From: Hungatella sp.
Lineage (GTDB): Bacteria > Bacillota > Clostridia > Lachnospirales > Lachnospiraceae
DNA: 64,000 bases
Direction: 5' to 3'
NCBI GenBank assembly: GCA_022792815.1
Contig: JAAWBS010000009.1
Span: forward strand, 87,618 to 151,617
The notes beneath the pieces were generated by a model. The model was not told the origin of the DNA. It saw only the letters and a program-made list of their open reading frames with translations, and searched no databases. The position numbers were made by a program, and so were the translations under genes. This document shows, piece by piece, positions 1-8,660 of this stretch; positions within the stretch are counted from its first letter, which is position 1; each line of letters begins with the position of its first letter.

Positions 1-21
1 TAATCGAAAGGGGGAAAAATT

Positions 22-744
22 GTGCAGGCAATTATAATGGCAGCAGGAAAGGGGAGCAGGCTGGGAAGTCTGACGGAACATCTTCCAAAGAGCCTGCTTG
101 AAATCAAAGGGAAGAAATTACTGGATATCAATATCGCTCTGCTTCACAAGTATGGCATCTGGGATATTACGATCGTTACAGGATACCAAGATGGAATGTT
201 TGTAGATGCAACAAAAGGAATTCCGGGAATAACCCTTGTTTATAATCCGTTCTACGAGTTTACCAATGTGATCGGATCTTATTATATGGGAATGAAGCAG
301 CTTCATGATGATTTTATTTATCTCCATGCTGATACCATATGCGACATTGGCATCTTCCATGAGTTGCTGAGGGCTGATGGAGACATTGTACTGCCTGTCG
401 ATACGAAACCTTGCGATGAGGAGGCAATGAAAGTAAGGCTGGAAGATGAGAAAATCGTAGAAATCACAAAAGAGATGCCTGTTGAGACTGCCGCCGGTGA
501 ATTTATTGGCATTGCCAAGATTAGGAAGAACGTGATCGATGATCTGAATGCAAGTACGGCAGGAGTTCTTCGGGACAAAATCTTCACCTCCTACTTTGAG
601 GGGGCCCTCCAGCGGGTACTAGATCTGAAGAGGTACGATGTGAGAATGATTGAGACCAACGGCAGATTTTGGGGAGAAGTGGATTTCCTGGAAGACTATG
701 AAAGAGCCAAGGAGAATATCAGTACAGGACTGTTAGACTTATAA
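22..744 (+). CDS. LicC-like NTP transferase (sugar/choline-phosphate nucleotidyltransferase)
   Basis: A 240-residue nucleotidyltransferase that probably activates a phosphorylated small molecule (phosphocholine or a sugar phosphate) as CDP or NDP for transfer to a surface polymer. The N-terminus has the glycine-rich nucleotide loop AAGKGSRL (residues 7-14) followed by PKSLL (22-26). An HAD motif at 102-104 sits where the family keeps a metal-binding Asp. Length matches LicC/phosphocholine cytidylyltransferases. The start is GTG at 22 behind AAAGGGGG. The gene is followed by an MBOAT acyltransferase and an SGNH-like protein, so it is probably the tail of a capsule or teichoic-acid cluster that begins before the window. 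Substrate cannot be told from sequence alone; a hexose-1-phosphate enzyme is the alternative. Confidence 0.8.
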   Translation: MQAIIMAAGKGSRLGSLTEHLPKSLLEIKGKKLLDINIALLHKYGIWDITIVTGYQDGMFVDATKGIPGITLVYNPFYEFTNVIGSYYMGMKQLHDDFIYLHADTICDIGIFHELLRADGDIVLPVDTKPCDEEAMKVRLEDEKIVEITKEMPVETAAGEFIGIAKIRKNVIDDLNASTAGVLRDKIFTSYFEGALQRVLDLKRYDVRMIETNGRFWGEVDFLEDYERAKENISTGLLDL

Positions 745-745
745 A

Positions 746-769
746 AGGAGGGCATTCCTGCGCCCTCCT
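746..769 (+). other. Intergenic stem-loop
   Basis: AGGAGGGC at 746-753 pairs perfectly with GCCCTCCT at 762-769 around an 8-nt loop, directly after the stop codon at 744. There is no T-run after it, so it is not a typical terminator. It may trim or stabilise the mRNA or sequester the AGGAGG. Confidence 0.4.
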
Positions 770-787
770 ATTGACCAAGGTGCAATT

Positions 788-2284
788 ATGATTTTTAATT
801 CCATCCAATTTTTAGTGTTCTTTCCGGCAGTTTTTATGGTTTACTTTTTGCTTCCGGCAAAAATCAGATATATCTGGCTGCTGATATCCAGTTACTATTT
901 TTATATGTGCTGGAATCCGAAATATATTTTTCTCATTTTGTTTTCTACGATGATCACTTATATGAGCGGCCTTTTTATGGATACAATAAAAAGGACATCG
1001 TTTAACAGCCGGACTCAAAGGCTGTGTCTTAATGGCTGTGTAGCGGTAAGCCTTATACTGAACCTGCTGATACTCTTTTACTTTAAATATTTTGAGTTTA
1101 CCATTGCTGCCATGAATCGAATCCTAGGCACGGCAGGGATCAGTATATCTGTGCCGGCCTGTGATATACTGCTCCCTGTAGGAATATCTTTTTATATTTT
1201 TCAGGCACTGGGGTATACGATTGATGTATATAGAGGGGAAATTCATGCAGAAAAGAATTTTTTTCGCTATGCACTTTTTGTGTCGTTCTTCCCTCAACTG
1301 GTGGCAGGGCCTATTGAACGTTCGAAAAATCTTCTGAGGCAGGTGAACACCCCCACCTTTTTTGACGTGGAATGTGCGCGTCAGGGTCTTCTCACCATGG
1401 CATATGGACTGTTTATGAAGGTGGTGGTCGCGGACCGACTTGCCGGTATCATTAACCCGATTTACAGTGACTGGAACAGCCGGACAGGCATGAGTCTTGT
1501 GACCGCTACAATCCTCTTCGCCTTTCAGATCTATGGTGATTTTGAGGGATACTCCCAGCTGGCCATCGGCAGTGCCCGGGTTCTTGGATTTTACATCGAT
1601 CAGAATTTCAAAACGCCGTATCTTTGTACCAGTATCCGGGATTTCTGGCAGAGATGGCACATATCCCTCACAAACTGGTTTCGGGACTACTTATATATTC
1701 CTCTTGGGGGAAACAGAAAGGGAAAACCAAGAAAGTATTTCAATACGATGATCGTATTTCTGGTATCCGGGTTATGGCATGGAGCCAGCTGGCATTTTGT
1801 AGCCTGGGGAGGGGTAAACGGTATTTACAATATCATACAGGACATTACGGATTCCGTCAGACATAAGGCATACCGGATTTTAAGGATTGATACGACGGCA
1901 TTCATTTGGAAATGTTTTTGCGGGTTTGTCACATTTTTCTTTATCGACATCTCGTGGCTGTTTTTCAGAGCGGACGGGGTTCGTCAATCGATCTCGATAT
2001 TAAAAAAGATGTGGAATGAGTGCAATCCATGGTACTTTTTCTCAGATGAATTCTATGACCTTTTTGGAACGGCAAAAGACATGGGGATAATCTTGTTTTC
2101 ATTATCCATTATGGCGCTGATCGATATCTTTCGGAGAAAAGGATTTGATCTCAAGGGATATCTGTTGCAGCAGCAGATTTTGTTCAGGTGGCTCTTTTAT
2201 TTTGCAGCTGTTTTTATCATTATGATGTGGGGAGCATATGGGAGCGGTTATGAACAGACACAGTTTATTTATTTCCAGTTTTAA
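788..2284 (+). CDS. MBOAT family O-acyltransferase (AlgI/DltB-like)
   Basis: A 498-residue polytopic membrane protein that should move an acyl group (often acetyl) across the membrane onto a cell-surface polysaccharide or teichoic acid. Hydrophobic segments start at the N-terminus (IQFLVFFPAVFMVYFLL) and recur throughout. The family core is visible as PQLVAGPIERS near residue 175, FWQRWHISL, and the invariant SGLWHGASWHF with the catalytic His at about 331. The following gene overlaps its 3' end, so the two are translationally coupled. The downstream SGNH-like protein fits the usual MBOAT/periplasmic-partner pairing of AlgI/AlgX or DltB/DltD. Polymer identity is not visible. Confidence 0.93.
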   Translation: MIFNSIQFLVFFPAVFMVYFLLPAKIRYIWLLISSYYFYMCWNPKYIFLILFSTMITYMSGLFMDTIKRTSFNSRTQRLCLNGCVAVSLILNLLILFYFKYFEFTIAAMNRILGTAGISISVPACDILLPVGISFYIFQALGYTIDVYRGEIHAEKNFFRYALFVSFFPQLVAGPIERSKNLLRQVNTPTFFDVECARQGLLTMAYGLFMKVVVADRLAGIINPIYSDWNSRTGMSLVTATILFAFQIYGDFEGYSQLAIGSARVLGFYIDQNFKTPYLCTSIRDFWQRWHISLTNWFRDYLYIPLGGNRKGKPRKYFNTMIVFLVSGLWHGASWHFVAWGGVNGIYNIIQDITDSVRHKAYRILRIDTTAFIWKCFCGFVTFFFIDISWLFFRADGVRQSISILKKMWNECNPWYFFSDEFYDLFGTAKDMGIILFSLSIMALIDIFRRKGFDLKGYLLQQQILFRWLFYFAAVFIIMMWGAYGSGYEQTQFIYFQF

Positions 2285-3209
2285 AGGGAATGCCATATTT
2301 TTAGGAAAAGCGTTGTATCTGTTTGGGGCAGTGACACTATTTTGTTTTAAGATCGTGATGCCTCAATATTCCGGAGGCTATGATGCCTCCTTGATTGACA
2401 AAGTGGAACGGTTAAAATCGATTGCCGGTCCCAAAATTGTATTGATCGGAAATTCTAATTTGTCCTTTGGAATTGATTCCGAAAGATTAGAGCAGGCTTT
2501 TGATATGCCTGTAGTTAACATGGGACTCCACGGAAGTTTGGGAAATGTATTCCACGAAGAGATGGCCAGACTAAATGTCTGCGAAGGAGATCTTTATATT
2601 ATCTGTCACACGGGATATTCTGATGATAATCTTCTTGGAGACAAGGCTCTGGCCTGGAGTACGATTGAAAACCATGTTGAACTGTGGCCGATTTTGCGTA
2701 CACAGGATATCTGGCCTATGATGAAGGCGTATCCTGTGTACTTGAAAAAGTGTCTGGAGCTTTTTGTATCGGGCAAGGGAAACGGACTGCCGGGAGGGTG
2801 CTATTCCAGGGATGCGTTCAACGAATATGGGGATATTGGGTTAGAACGTGTTTCGTCTGAGTATACATTTGAATCGCCGGTGCTTCCTCCCCTAGTTAAT
2901 GATATGGTAATCGACAGGCTCAATGGGCTGTCAGAGTGGCTGTCTGAAAGGAGGGCGACACTCTTGGTAGCAGGATACCCCATCGGAAAGGGGGAGCTGA
3001 CAGCGCCGGAGGAAGATTTCGTCAAGATTCAGGATGAGCTGACAGAGAGACTGAAATGTCCGGTCATCTCCGATTACCGGGATTATATGTTTGATTATAG
3101 TTTCTTTTTCAATACGAATCTGCATCTGACAACAGAAGGTGCGGCGCTGAGAACGCAGCAGTTAATCGAGGATTTAAATCAGTGGATGATGTCAGATGAG
3201 GGTCTGTAG
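2250..3209 (+). CDS. SGNH/DltD-AlgX-like partner of the MBOAT acyltransferase
   Basis: A 319-residue protein with one N-terminal membrane anchor (about residues 15-36) and an extracytoplasmic domain. VLIGNSN has the block-I pattern of SGNH hydrolases with Ser69 as candidate nucleophile. NLHLT near the C-terminus carries a candidate catalytic His292, but the usual Asp three residues before it is not present. By context it probably completes acyl transfer from the MBOAT protein to the surface polymer. I chose ATG 2250 because GGGAG lies 5 nt before it; ATG 2238 in the same frame is possible. The ORF overlaps the MBOAT gene by 35 bp and ends just before a terminator, so it closes the operon. Family placement is moderate because only the catalytic blocks are recognisable. 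Confidence 0.65.
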   Translation: MNRHSLFISSFKGNAIFLGKALYLFGAVTLFCFKIVMPQYSGGYDASLIDKVERLKSIAGPKIVLIGNSNLSFGIDSERLEQAFDMPVVNMGLHGSLGNVFHEEMARLNVCEGDLYIICHTGYSDDNLLGDKALAWSTIENHVELWPILRTQDIWPMMKAYPVYLKKCLELFVSGKGNGLPGGCYSRDAFNEYGDIGLERVSSEYTFESPVLPPLVNDMVIDRLNGLSEWLSERRATLLVAGYPIGKGELTAPEEDFVKIQDELTERLKCPVISDYRDYMFDYSFFFNTNLHLTTEGAALRTQQLIEDLNQWMMSDEGL

Positions 3210-3215
3210 AGAACC

Positions 3216-3260
3216 AAAAAAGAACATTTCCAGGGTGAAACCTGAAAATGTTCTTTTTTT
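3216..3260 (+). terminator. Rho-independent terminator of the acyltransferase operon
   Basis: An A-rich arm reading AAAAAAGAACATTTCCAGG (3216-3234) pairs, with one mismatch, with CCTGAAAATGTTCTTTTTTT (3241-3260) around a GTGAAA loop. The arm ends in a T-run. Confidence 0.9.
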
Positions 3261-3349
3261 CTAAGGAGATTTTTTCACAGTCCCTTTTTATAGGCCTTCC
3301 CAATATAAACCCATAAAAATTGCCTATGAAAAGTATAAAATTGTAATCT

Positions 3350-3378
3350 TTTACTAATAGACAAAAAAAATATATAAT
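3350..3378 (+). promoter_or_regulatory. Sigma-A promoter for the redoxin gene
   Basis: TTTACT (3350-3355), a 17-bp A-rich spacer and TATAAT (3373-3378). The transcript would carry about 120 nt of leader before the redoxin start at 3509. Confidence 0.6.
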
Positions 3379-3439
3379 AGACATAAATTAACAGAAAATC
3401 GCATAAAAACAAGTCTTGTTTCTCAAGATTTTTGTGCAG

Positions 3440-3471
3440 TTGACATCACGGGACTGTTGGTGTAATGTCAA
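3440..3471 (+). other. Inverted repeat in the redoxin leader
   Basis: TTGACAT (3440-3446) is repeated inverted as ATGTCAA (3465-3471) within the untranslated leader. It could be an RNA hairpin or a repressor site. Nothing else ties it to a known regulator. The leader from 3261 to 3508 holds only this and the promoter. Confidence 0.35.
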
Positions 3472-3508
3472 AAGTTGCATGGACCTTCAGAAAGGAGGTG
3501 AACAATCA

Positions 3509-4075
3509 GTGAGACTGCATGCTGAGGAAAAAATGCCTGATTTTCGGTTATCTCTGGCTTTTCACGGCGAAACGAGCGTGGCGGATATGGTAAAGGACAC
3601 TCCTCTTACTGTCTTCTGGATTTTGCGGTATCTGGGCTGTACCCTGTGCAGCTATGATATTCAGGAGATCAAAAGAGAGTACCAGCGCTTTCTTGAGCTG
3701 GGGGCCAAGGTGGTAGTGGTTCTTCAGAATCAGAAGGAGACCATCGAATCCGAGATGGAAGAGGAGGCGCTTCCCATGCCGCTGGCCTGCGATCCGGAAT
3801 GTGTGATCTATGATACGTTGCTTATCCCGGCGACCGCTACCAAAGAAGAGCGGCTGCCCAAGACGCCGGAGGGAATCAAAAAGCTGGAGGAAAAGCGGCA
3901 GAAGGCGAAAGAGGCCGGCATCGTCCACGGCAAGGATGAGGGGAGGGCGCAGCAGCTTCCGGCCATGTTTATCGTGGATTCGGAGAGAGTGGTGCACTAT
4001 GCCCACTATGCCCGGCACAGCGTGGACATGCCGTCTGTCGAGGAGACTTTGGAACTCATACAAGAGCTCAAATAA
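3509..4075 (+). CDS. AhpC/TSA-family redoxin (peroxiredoxin-like)
   Basis: A 188-residue cytosolic thioredoxin-fold protein likely to reduce peroxides or act as a thiol oxidoreductase. The sequence TPLTVFWILRYLGCTLCSYD has a CxxC pair (Cys44, Cys47) in the peroxidatic position after the first beta strand. Later, QLPAMFIVDSERVVHYAHY is the typical cis-Pro strand of AhpC/TSA proteins. I chose the GTG at 3509 because a near-perfect AAAGGAGGTG lies at 3491-3500; the frame is open further upstream but would start inside the leader. It stands before a peptide-import operon with only 60 bp between, so they may be co-transcribed. Reductant and substrate unknown. Confidence 0.75.
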   Translation: MRLHAEEKMPDFRLSLAFHGETSVADMVKDTPLTVFWILRYLGCTLCSYDIQEIKREYQRFLELGAKVVVVLQNQKETIESEMEEEALPMPLACDPECVIYDTLLIPATATKEERLPKTPEGIKKLEEKRQKAKEAGIVHGKDEGRAQQLPAMFIVDSERVVHYAHYARHSVDMPSVEETLELIQELK

Positions 4076-4135
4076 GACAGGTCTTGTATGGCAGAAGAAT
4101 TAAGAACTAATACAATTAAAAAGGAGAGACGTGTT

Positions 4136-5761
4136 ATGAGAAAAAGAAGCCGTATTTTATGTGCAGCCATGGCAGCCATGATGGTACTGGGATCTCTGTC
4201 CGGATGTTCTGGTTCCGGGCAGCAGCAGACCGGGGAGACGACGAAAGCCGAAACGGCAGGTGGAAGCGAGGCTGCCGCAGGCGGGGAGAGCAGCAGCGCC
4301 GCGATCGCGGAACCCACTCCTCAGGACCCGAATCGGAAGATCAAGGACAGTTTGGTCATCGCCATGGTCGAGGAGCCTACCGCTATTTCCCCAGGCTTTA
4401 GCAGCATTTCCGCAAACTCCCATGTGGGACGCCAGATTCACGATACTCTGGTGAAGCGGGATGAGGCCACGGATGAGATCCTCCCCTGTCTGGCCACAGA
4501 GTGGGAGCAGGAAGATGACCTTACCTATGTGTTCCACATCCGGGATGACGTATATTTCCACAACGGGGACAAGCTGACCGCAGAGGACATCGCATACAAT
4601 TTCAAGCGCAATGCCACCCTTCCGGCCACCAAGTCCAGGTGGAGTTCTCTTGATATGGAGAACACGAAAGCACTGGATGACACTACGGTGCAAGTGAAGT
4701 TAACCAGCCCCTGGGGCAATTTCCTCCTGTATGTGTCCGGTATTCAGATCGTCAGCCAAAAGCTGGCAGAGGATGCCAACAGCAACATCGAGAGAAACCC
4801 GGTTGGAACCGGTCCTTATAAATTTGTGTCATGGACCACAGGCGACAGCGTGATCCTGGAGAGGAATGAGGATTACTGGGGCGAGAAGGCCATAACAAAG
4901 CAGCTGGTATTCAAGTTCTTCCCGGACAGCTCCATCCGTGCTATCCAGCTGGAGGCAGGAGATATCGACTTCTTCTTCCAGGTAGGTTCTGAGGACTATG
5001 ACCGTCTGATGGAGAACCCGGATATCGTGGTACAGGCCGAGGTAGGCACCACCCATGAGAGTATGTATTTCTGCCAGAGCAATGACAGCGTCTATCAGGA
5101 CGTGCGCATCCGTCAGGCTCTCACCTATGCCCTGGATATGCCCTCTATCGTGGAAGCGGTGTGGGGTCCCATGGCAGTGGTGGCGGATTCCATCTATCCC
5201 AGCACCATCGAGGGGCACCTCACCATCGGACCGGCGGTTCAGGACATCGAGAAGGCCAAGGCTCTTGTGGCGGAGGCAGGATATCCGAATGGGCTTGACT
5301 GTGAGCTGACCGTGCCCAACAACAGCGCCACTCTGGCTTATATGGAGATCTGCCAGGCCATGTGGGCAGAAGCCGGTATCAACATGACCATCAACAGTTA
5401 TGACTCTGCCACCGTAAAACAGATGAACGCCTCCGGGCAGAATCCCATGGGCCGTTCCAACTTTACAGGAAACGGTGATCCCGTAGGTTCTCTGTCTGCC
5501 TGGGAGATCGGCTATGCCGGTGTGATGCAGCCTCAGGACGAATACATTGATGAGCGGATCAAGCTGACGAGAGCCGAGTCCGACAAGGAGAAACGTGCTC
5601 AGTATCTGTCCGAGATCCAGCACTATGCACTGGAAGAGAAATTCTATGCCATTCCGGTAGCTTTCATCAAACAGTCCTACGCCATGAGCAGTGACGTGTT
5701 CGGTTTCGTATTCTCTCCGACAGAAAATGTATTTTTCAGCCAGGTGGGCGTATACGAATAG
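4136..5761 (+). CDS. Family 5 peptide-binding lipoprotein of a Dpp/Opp ABC importer
   Basis: A 541-residue extracellular solute-binding lipoprotein (SBP_bac_5). A signal peptide is followed by a lipobox LSGC with Cys24 as lipidation site and a Ser/Gly/Ala-rich linker to about residue 65. The mature domain shows the family hallmarks LATEWEQEDDLTYVFHIRD and DKLTAEDIAYNFKR. Start at ATG 4136 is set by AAGGAGAG at 4121 and by the signal peptide; an upstream in-frame ATG would add 16 residues before the signal. It is the first gene of importer genes in the order SBP, DppB, DppC, DppD, DppF, and a stem-loop after it probably raises its level over the membrane parts. Dipeptides or short peptides are the expected ligand; glutathione or Ni-chelates are alternatives. 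Confidence 0.93.
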   Translation: MRKRSRILCAAMAAMMVLGSLSGCSGSGQQQTGETTKAETAGGSEAAAGGESSSAAIAEPTPQDPNRKIKDSLVIAMVEEPTAISPGFSSISANSHVGRQIHDTLVKRDEATDEILPCLATEWEQEDDLTYVFHIRDDVYFHNGDKLTAEDIAYNFKRNATLPATKSRWSSLDMENTKALDDTTVQVKLTSPWGNFLLYVSGIQIVSQKLAEDANSNIERNPVGTGPYKFVSWTTGDSVILERNEDYWGEKAITKQLVFKFFPDSSIRAIQLEAGDIDFFFQVGSEDYDRLMENPDIVVQAEVGTTHESMYFCQSNDSVYQDVRIRQALTYALDMPSIVEAVWGPMAVVADSIYPSTIEGHLTIGPAVQDIEKAKALVAEAGYPNGLDCELTVPNNSATLAYMEICQAMWAEAGINMTINSYDSATVKQMNASGQNPMGRSNFTGNGDPVGSLSAWEIGYAGVMQPQDEYIDERIKLTRAESDKEKRAQYLSEIQHYALEEKFYAIPVAFIKQSYAMSSDVFGFVFSPTENVFFSQVGVYE

Positions 5762-5775
5762 ATTTCTGTCTTAAC

Positions 5776-5809
5776 AGGGGCCGGGGCAAATCTTTGCTGC
5801 GGCCCTTTT
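5776..5809 (+). terminator. Intra-operon stem-loop (partial terminator) after the binding protein
   Basis: GGGCC (5778-5782) pairs with GGCCC (5801-5805), with an inner GCAAA/TTTGC stem, followed by TTTTC. It lies between the binding-protein gene and the permease gene, where partial termination commonly gives excess binding protein. Confidence 0.6.
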
Positions 5810-5831
5810 CCATCGAAAAGGAGGGAACCGG

Positions 5832-6797
5832 ATGGGAAAATATATAGGAAAGCGGATCATATCCATGATTCCTGTACTTTTGGGAGTTTCACTGATTATT
5901 TTTACCATATTGAGCTTTATCCCGGGGGACCCGGCCCGGATGATCCTGGGAGACGAGGCGGAGGAAGAGGCAGTTCAGGAACTGCGGGATGACATGGGGC
6001 TCAACGACCCCTTTGTGATCCGGTATGTGCGGTACGTGAAGGACCTTTTAAAGGGGGACATGGGCGTGTCCTATGTGACCAACCAGCCTGTGTCAGACGA
6101 GGTATTTTCCAGGTATCCGACCACCATTACCCTGGCCACGGTCAGTACCCTGGTGGCGGTTCTCATCGCCATACCCATAGGAATTCTGTCAGCCATCTAT
6201 CAAAATACGCTGATCGACAACGTGTCCCGAGTCGTGGCCATGATCGGCGTATCCATGCCCAACTTCTGGCAGGGGCTTTTAAACATTCTGGTGTTTTCCG
6301 TGTACTTAAAATGGCTTCCGTCCAGCGGATTTTCCTCCCCGGCCCATTGGGTCCTGCCAGCCCTGACCATCGGCACCAGCGGGGCAGCGGCCATCATGAG
6401 GACTACCCGTTCCTCCATGCTGGAGACGATCCGCCAGGACTATATCCGGACTGCAAGGGCGAAAGGGGCCTCCGAGACCACCGTCATCTGGAAGCATGCC
6501 CTGCGCAACGCCCTGATCCCGGTTATGACCGTGGTAGGGCTCCGGTTCGGCGGATCTCTGGGCGGCTCGGTAGTCAGCGAGCAGGTGTTCAGCATCCCCG
6601 GGCTTGGAAAGCTGATGATCGACTCCATCAACAATCGAAATTATCCCGTGATCTTAGGCGGCGTTCTCCTGATCGCCTTCGCCTACGGCATCATCAACCT
6701 GGTGGTGGATATTCTGTACGCGTTTATCGACCCGCGTATCAAATCCCAGTACAGCTCCGGGAAAAAATTGAAAAAGCATGAGGGAAAGGGGGAATAG
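5832..6797 (+). CDS. Dpp/Opp ABC transporter permease (DppB-like)
   Basis: A 321-residue integral membrane permease. The N-terminus YIGKRIISMIPVLLGVSLII is the classic first membrane segment of DppB/OppB proteins, followed by FIPGDPA. The cytoplasmic EAA loop that docks with the ATPases reads RTARAKGASETTVIWKHALR, around residues 206-225. Start ATG 5832 is behind AAAAGGAGGG. The next gene begins 3 bp after its stop, so the two permeases are made together as a heterodimer. Confidence 0.93.
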   Translation: MGKYIGKRIISMIPVLLGVSLIIFTILSFIPGDPARMILGDEAEEEAVQELRDDMGLNDPFVIRYVRYVKDLLKGDMGVSYVTNQPVSDEVFSRYPTTITLATVSTLVAVLIAIPIGILSAIYQNTLIDNVSRVVAMIGVSMPNFWQGLLNILVFSVYLKWLPSSGFSSPAHWVLPALTIGTSGAAAIMRTTRSSMLETIRQDYIRTARAKGASETTVIWKHALRNALIPVMTVVGLRFGGSLGGSVVSEQVFSIPGLGKLMIDSINNRNYPVILGGVLLIAFAYGIINLVVDILYAFIDPRIKSQYSSGKKLKKHEGKGE

Positions 6798-6800
6798 GCA

Positions 6801-7664
6801 ATGGAAACAGCAACAGCGAAGAGAAACAGCCAAGCCAAAGAGACCATGAGACGGTTTTTGAAAAACAAAGCCGCAGTAGTGGGCCTCATCATCATCATCC
6901 TGCTGACATTGGGGGCCGTCTTTGCCAATGTCATCACGCCCTACGCCTTTGACAAGCAGGATCTGGTCCATCGGTTTGAGCTGCCCAGCGCCTCTCATCT
7001 TCTTGGCACTGACGAGTTCGGGCGGGATATGCTCACGAGAATCCTCTACGGAGCCAGAATCTCCCTCTTTGTGGGAATCCTCTCCGTCAGCGTTGGGTGT
7101 CTGGTGGGAGGAGCTTTAGGCGCCCTGGCAGCTTACTACGGCGGCAAGATCGACAACTATATCATGCGTTTTCTGGATATCTGGCACAGTATCCCCAGCC
7201 TTCTTCTGGCCATCTCCCTGGCATCGGCCATGGGACCGGGCATCGGCAACGCCATCATCGCCATCGGACTGACCACCATCCCGTCCTACGCCAGAGTGGT
7301 TCGAGCCTCCGTCATGACCGTCAAGAACACGGAGTACATCGAGGCAGCCAGGTGTCTGGGTGCCAATGCCCCCAGGATCATCTTAAGACACATCATCCCC
7401 AATGCCCTGGCCCCCATCATCGTCCAGGCCTCTTTGGGCGTGGCCGGCGCCATCATCACCACAGCCAGCTTAAGCTTCATCGGCCTCGGTGTCCAGCCGC
7501 CTACACCGGAGTGGGGAAGTATGCTGTCCAAAGGACGTCAGTACATCCGAAATTACTGGCATCTGGTTACATTCCCGGGAATGTTTATCATGATCACCGT
7601 AATTTCTCTGAATCTTCTGGGAGACGGACTCCGGGATGCCCTGGATCCGCGTCTAAAGCGATAA
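6801..7664 (+). CDS. Dpp/Opp ABC transporter permease (DppC-like)
   Basis: A 287-residue permease that pairs with the DppB-like subunit. LLGTDEFGRDMLTRILYGAR is the DppC/OppC signature just after the first membrane segment. The EAA loop is EAARCLGANAPRIILRHIIP. The protein ends LLGDGLRDALDPRLKR, the standard family C-terminus. Start ATG 6801 has GGGGG upstream. It is followed at 15 bp by the first ATPase. Confidence 0.94.
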   Translation: METATAKRNSQAKETMRRFLKNKAAVVGLIIIILLTLGAVFANVITPYAFDKQDLVHRFELPSASHLLGTDEFGRDMLTRILYGARISLFVGILSVSVGCLVGGALGALAAYYGGKIDNYIMRFLDIWHSIPSLLLAISLASAMGPGIGNAIIAIGLTTIPSYARVVRASVMTVKNTEYIEAARCLGANAPRIILRHIIPNALAPIIVQASLGVAGAIITTASLSFIGLGVQPPTPEWGSMLSKGRQYIRNYWHLVTFPGMFIMITVISLNLLGDGLRDALDPRLKR

Positions 7665-7679
7665 AGGAGGGAAAACGGC

Positions 7680-8660
7680 ATGAAACAGTTGGAAGTACAA
7701 GGACTCCATGTCCATTACATCACCGATACAGCTGTGGTCAAGGCGGTAAACGGCGTCAGCTTTGCCTTAGATAAGGGGGAGACACTGGGACTGGTGGGGG
7801 AGACCGGAGCGGGAAAGACCACCACGGCCCTGTCCATCCTGCGGCTGATCCCCAACCCTCCCGGAAAGATCATGGAGGGGGAGATTTTCCTGGACGGGTC
7901 CCCCTTATTAAAGATCAAAGAGAGTGAGATGCGAAAGCTTCGAGGCAACAAGATCGCCATGATCTTTCAGGATCCCATGACCTCCCTAAACCCGGTGCTG
8001 ACCGTGGGAGACCAGATCGCCGAGGTCATCAAGTTTCACAACAAAGGGATCTCTCTGGCGGATGCCCACAAGCGGGCGGCAGAGATGCTGGAGGTGGTGG
8101 GCATCGAGGCCGGCCGTATGGGAGAATATCCGCACCAGTTTTCCGGCGGCATGAAACAGAGAGTGGTCATCGCCATCGCCCTGGCCTGCAACCCGGATAT
8201 CCTCATCGCCGATGAGCCCACCACGGCCCTGGATGTGACCATTCAGGCCCAGGTGCTGTCGCTGATGAAAAAACTGAAAAAAGAGCGGGAGACCACCATG
8301 ATCATGATCACCCACGACCTTGGGGTCGTGGCCAATATCTGTGACAAGGTGGGAATCATGTATGCGGGAGAGATCGTGGAGTACGGCACCTTAGAGCAGG
8401 TGTACCGAAATCCCCTTCATCCCTACACCAAAGGGCTTTTTGCCTCCATTCCGGACTTAAACAAGGAGGTCCACCGTCTGACTCCCATAAAGGGCCTGAT
8501 GCCGGATCCCTCCAACCTTCCTGCCGGATGTGCCTTCTGTCCCAGGTGCCCTGTGGCAGAGAAGCAGTGCGAAACCCAGAATCCCGAAAAGACCGAGGCA
8601 GAAGAGGGGCACTTTGTAGCATGTTTCTGCTGCCAGACGAAAGGAAAGAGCCATGGATGA
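7680..8660 (+). CDS. Dpp/Opp ABC transporter ATP-binding protein (DppD-like)
   Basis: A 326-residue ATPase powering the peptide importer. Walker A is GETGAGKTTT (40-49), the signature is FSGGMKQR, and Walker B is ILIADEPTTALD, followed by the H-loop MITHD. The C-terminal oligopeptide-transporter extension has a cysteine group CAFCPRCP...C, which in related DppD proteins can bind an iron-sulfur cluster. It overlaps the next ATPase by 8 bp. All catalytic motifs are intact, in contrast with the partner's altered signature. Confidence 0.94.
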   Translation: MKQLEVQGLHVHYITDTAVVKAVNGVSFALDKGETLGLVGETGAGKTTTALSILRLIPNPPGKIMEGEIFLDGSPLLKIKESEMRKLRGNKIAMIFQDPMTSLNPVLTVGDQIAEVIKFHNKGISLADAHKRAAEMLEVVGIEAGRMGEYPHQFSGGMKQRVVIAIALACNPDILIADEPTTALDVTIQAQVLSLMKKLKKERETTMIMITHDLGVVANICDKVGIMYAGEIVEYGTLEQVYRNPLHPYTKGLFASIPDLNKEVHRLTPIKGLMPDPSNLPAGCAFCPRCPVAEKQCETQNPEKTEAEEGHFVACFCCQTKGKSHG

